Part shown: positions 62,041 to 64,000 of the stretch, one piece after another
How positions within the stretch are numbered: the first letter of the stretch is position 1
Layout: each line of letters starts with the position of its first letter
Source of the DNA: FEB-25 sp963822175
Lineage (GTDB): Bacteria > Chloroflexota > Anaerolineae > Anaerolineales > UBA4823
Direction of reading: 5' to 3'
Length of the DNA stretch: 64,000 nucleotides
NCBI GenBank assembly: GCA_963822175.1
Contig: CAWGGJ010000008.1
Location: 62,001-126,000, forward strand
Made by a program: the position numbers and the translations under genes
Notes under the pieces: model-generated
The model's database searches: none
What the model saw: only the letters and a program-made list of their open reading frames with translations
Told to the model about the DNA's origin: nothing

Positions 62041-62494
62041 GAATCGACTCTCTCTCTTAAATCTTCCTCCCGATTCTTCTGATTGTTTAATCATCAATGA
62101 TAAAGAAGAAGTGATTAAGAGAGAGGGCAATTCTCAATTCCGAGAATCAGGCGTCGTTTCCGCAGGTCCGGAATCGGGTGACCCGGTTGACATTTATCAC
62201 TCACTGGCTGGTCTCAAACCCAATCCGGTCCAGCGCCGTATGATGCAAACTTCAATTACCAACCTCTCACTCTGGCGGGCAGTTGTGGAACACTGGCTGT
62301 TCCACGGTTGGAACCCGAAGAACATCTCCGGTATGCTCGAGCTGTACTTGCGGGGCGGTGCTTCAGGTTGTCAGTACTGCCATGCAGATCAAAAACCTGC
62401 ACAGAAGGCGAAAAGCGGACCTGCATCTACCCATGAAGCACTGGAAGAATTACGTCGTGAGATGGGTCACTCAACTGGTCCGGTCAAACCTTGA
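62037..62494 (+). CDS. Phage-replication-like protein, C-terminal part
   Basis: Continuation of the previous gene. A polar linker (NLPPDSSDCLIINDKEEVIK) is followed by a compact helical domain: DIYHSLAGLKPNPVQRRMMQ TSITNLSLWRAVVEHWLFHG WNPKNISGMLELYLRGG. It ends CQYCHADQKPAQKA. This resembles the C-terminal DnaD-like or DnaA-interacting regions of phage initiators in length and position, without a decisive motif. An ATG at 61934 opens the frame earlier, but those codons overlap the first part out of register. Confidence 0.6.
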
Positions 62495-62614
62495 AAGTTC
62501 CAGGTCATCCATTCTGGGACAATCATATCCTGGCATTTACCAACCATCCACCTGCAACCCTTTACCATTCATAGCACTGTCAGATCTTTTTTCTAAAGTA
62601 TTTCTTTCCATCCC

Positions 62615-63127
62615 ATGGCTTCAACAGATATCTACGCAATACTGGATCGGCTCAGCCAGGCGTATCCTGTTAAAGTGATTCCCAAGAGCTCGCTTAAGGT
62701 CTACGTGGAGGAGCTGGAGGATATCCCGACCCCACTGCTTGAAAAGGCAGCCAGTCAGCATATCCGCAGCTCCACCTGGTTCCCCACCATCTCTGAGCTG
62801 CGCATCGCTGCACAGAATATCGCCGGTACCCCTTACCTGAACTCTCTCCTTCCACCCGGTGTGGATATCCTCGACCTGCAGGCCCAACACCTGGAGAATG
62901 ACTACTTCCACCATCAGGGCAAATTTGTGATCCAAAAATGGGAAGATCTTGCCCGCCAGCTTGAACGATTGGGTCGCCAGCAGCGCGCAGCGGAGCTGCG
63001 TCTGAAAGCCCGTCACATCCAGGCGAGCCTGTTGGCTGAGCTGCGCGGGGAGCAATACCCATCCCCTGAGGTCTGCCAGCGCTATGCCCAATGGGAAAAA
63101 AAGGCCTCAGCCACCGATGATGACTGA
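62615..63127 (+). CDS. Helicase-loader/G39P-like protein of a replication module
   Basis: A 170-residue helical protein. The N-terminal region (YAILDRLSQAYPVKVIPKSS LKVYVEELEDIPTPLLEKAA, RSSTWFPTISELRIAAQNIA) has the pattern of G39P/DnaI N-terminal domains: alternating helices ending in a WFPT-x-x-E-L motif. The rest is a long charged coiled coil (WEDLARQLERLGRQQRAAEL RLKARHIQASLLAEL). In phages such proteins follow the initiator gene and bring helicase to the origin, matching the order here. No ribosome binding site is obvious. Assignment rests on motif and context. Confidence 0.6.
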   Translation: MASTDIYAILDRLSQAYPVKVIPKSSLKVYVEELEDIPTPLLEKAASQHIRSSTWFPTISELRIAAQNIAGTPYLNSLLPPGVDILDLQAQHLENDYFHHQGKFVIQKWEDLARQLERLGRQQRAAELRLKARHIQASLLAELRGEQYPSPEVCQRYAQWEKKASATDDD

Positions 63128-63239
63128 GCTCATAGGATATGCAAATGAACCATAATTACTCACAGATCAATTTTGTTTACTCACCTACGAATATCCCTGC
63201 TGAGAAAATACAGAAAATGGGGATGGGTGACAAATTACA

Positions 63240-63494
63240 ATGAACCTTAATATCAGGAGTTCTTTTTGGTTTAGCCCTGGAAGGAGTCCCAGGAGAAGCC
63301 AGCTTGGGCAAACCAGGCCTTCACTGCCCCGTAAACCCCATGCTGTACGCCATCGCCCCCTGCGTTGCGATTGTGGTCAGATCGCAGTGACCGTACTCAC
63401 CGTTCGGGTGGGCTCCGATCCGCAGTACACCATCCACCTGCCCCTCTGCCCCGAATGCTTCGCCCTGGAGCAGGATTACCGCAGCAGGGATTAG
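63240..63494 (+). CDS. Small protein with CxC...CxxC metal-binding motif
   Basis: An 84-residue protein with a basic N-terminus (FSPGRSPRRSQLGQTRPSLP RKPHAVRH) and a compact C-terminal zinc-ribbon-like part: RCDCGQIAVTVLTVRVGSDP, LPLCPECFALEQDYR. The four Cys can bind one zinc ion. It follows the replication-like genes on the same strand and may be part of the unit. The start codon is uncertain because no ribosome binding site is clear; the stop overlaps the end of the next, minus-strand gene by four bases. Confidence 0.5.
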   Translation: MNLNIRSSFWFSPGRSPRRSQLGQTRPSLPRKPHAVRHRPLRCDCGQIAVTVLTVRVGSDPQYTIHLPLCPECFALEQDYRSRD

Positions 63495-64000
63495 CTTGTG
63501 GAGCCCTCTTCCTCGCTTTTCGGATGCTGTGCCTGCCAGATAAGGTACCCGAGATAGGCCCATATGAGCAGGGCGACCACTACCACGCCAACGATCAACG
63601 CCGGGTTGGTCGTTTCCTTCACCTCGACAACGAGCCTGGTCGAATCAGTGAAGAACTCGTTCATCTGCTCCTTGATCGCCACCAGCTGGTTAAAATTGGA
63701 GCTGTACTTTTCAGTGACGGGAACCAATCCCTGGATGGCATACACTTCCAGCCGGTAGGAACATTTAATGTCCAGGCACTGTTCCCCCAGGGAAACCGCC
63801 TGTGCCCCGGCGATGGTCTTTTCACCCAGGGTGATGATGCCCAAAACGCTCTCACGTACCGTACAATCCACCATGCCGCTCTCCAGGCGCACGCAGCGCA
63901 GGGTTCGTTCCTTGCCTGCAGTGGCAAGCGTCACCAGCAGGATGAGCAACGTCAGTGCGGCCAGGGCCAGGTAGAGGCGGGTTTTACGTTTGGTTTCAGC
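63491..64000 (-). CDS. Membrane protein with two transmembrane helices, N-terminus cut by window edge
   Basis: The frame is open to the right edge, 169 residues visible. It begins with AETKRKTRLYLALAALTLLI LLVTLATA, a membrane helix following basic residues, then an outside domain with paired Cys (LRCVRLESGMVDCTVRES, CLDIKCSYRLEVYAI). A helical stretch (NQLVAIKEQMNEFFTDS) leads to a second helix (ALIVGVVVVALLIWAYLGYL IW) and an acidic tail. Both ends would be cytoplasmic. No family recognised. Confidence 0.7.
   Translation of the reverse strand, partial: AETKRKTRLYLALAALTLLILLVTLATAGKERTLRCVRLESGMVDCTVRESVLGIITLGEKTIAGAQAVSLGEQCLDIKCSYRLEVYAIQGLVPVTEKYSSNFNQLVAIKEQMNEFFTDSTRLVVEVKETTNPALIVGVVVVALLIWAYLGYLIWQAQHPKSEEEGSTS

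Overview
The window looks like a chromosomal stretch of an uncultured Chloroflexota bacterium, most likely class Anaerolineae. This is inferred from style, not from a marker gene: a SARP/BTAD-type regulator with NB-ARC and TPR parts, many secreted proteins ending in a (F/Y)LPL-like motif, CSLREA beta-helix proteins, a GltX, and a very high load of short dispersed palindromic repeats (TCATTGCGA...GAAGCAATCTTC and GTAGGTTGGGTT...AAACCCAACA types). I found no rRNA, tRNA or CRISPR array.

Layout. 0-10.4 kb: a lipoprotein (cut by the left edge), a frameshifted ATC-hydrolase-like gene, a RAYT transposase remnant, a large frameshifted SARP-type ATPase regulator, a ParB-like small protein and two membrane-linked proteins. 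10.4-14.5 kb: repeat arrays (175-bp x4 and 215-bp x~2.5 tandem units) around a radical SAM gene, a VOC gene and a SnoaL-like gene. 14.5-20.5 kb: a 1533-residue TPR protein with a C39-type peptidase domain in its middle, a second copy of the SnoaL gene and a Cys-rich mini-protein. 20.6-27.0 kb: an all-minus-strand array of secreted, Cys-paired propeller paralogs: three intact, one internally deleted, one decayed. 27-37 kb: a transposase remnant, a PadR/DUF2812 pair, an esterase, a YcaQ-like protein, an intact RAYT transposase, an AbrB/RelE toxin-antitoxin pair and an ECF sigma/anti-sigma pair. 37-45 kb: a frameshifted beta-helix surface protein, three small unknown genes, a DHFR-fold reductase and gltX.

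45-60 kb is a mosaic. Short segments resembling the 3' end of a tRNA (an attachment-type core) and 3' tails of tyrosine recombinases alternate with cargo: two multi-pass membrane proteins, a TPR protein, a sulfatase, a SMI1/KNR4 immunity-like protein and a 1279-residue beta-helix/PKD surface protein. The right end (61.4-63.1 kb) carries a phage-replication-like gene pair, then a small Cys-motif protein and a membrane protein cut by the edge.

Two themes cut across the window. First, at least eight secreted proteins or their remnants share a (F/Y)LP(L/I/V) motif at or near the C-terminus, which suggests a common sorting or anchoring signal. Second, four unrelated genes (SARP, radical SAM, gltX, TPR) have a perfect TATAAT exactly six bases before the ATG and no ribosome binding site, as expected for leaderless transcripts. 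Several otherwise good genes are broken by single-base changes, mostly in homopolymers, so sequencing error must be excluded before they are called pseudogenes.
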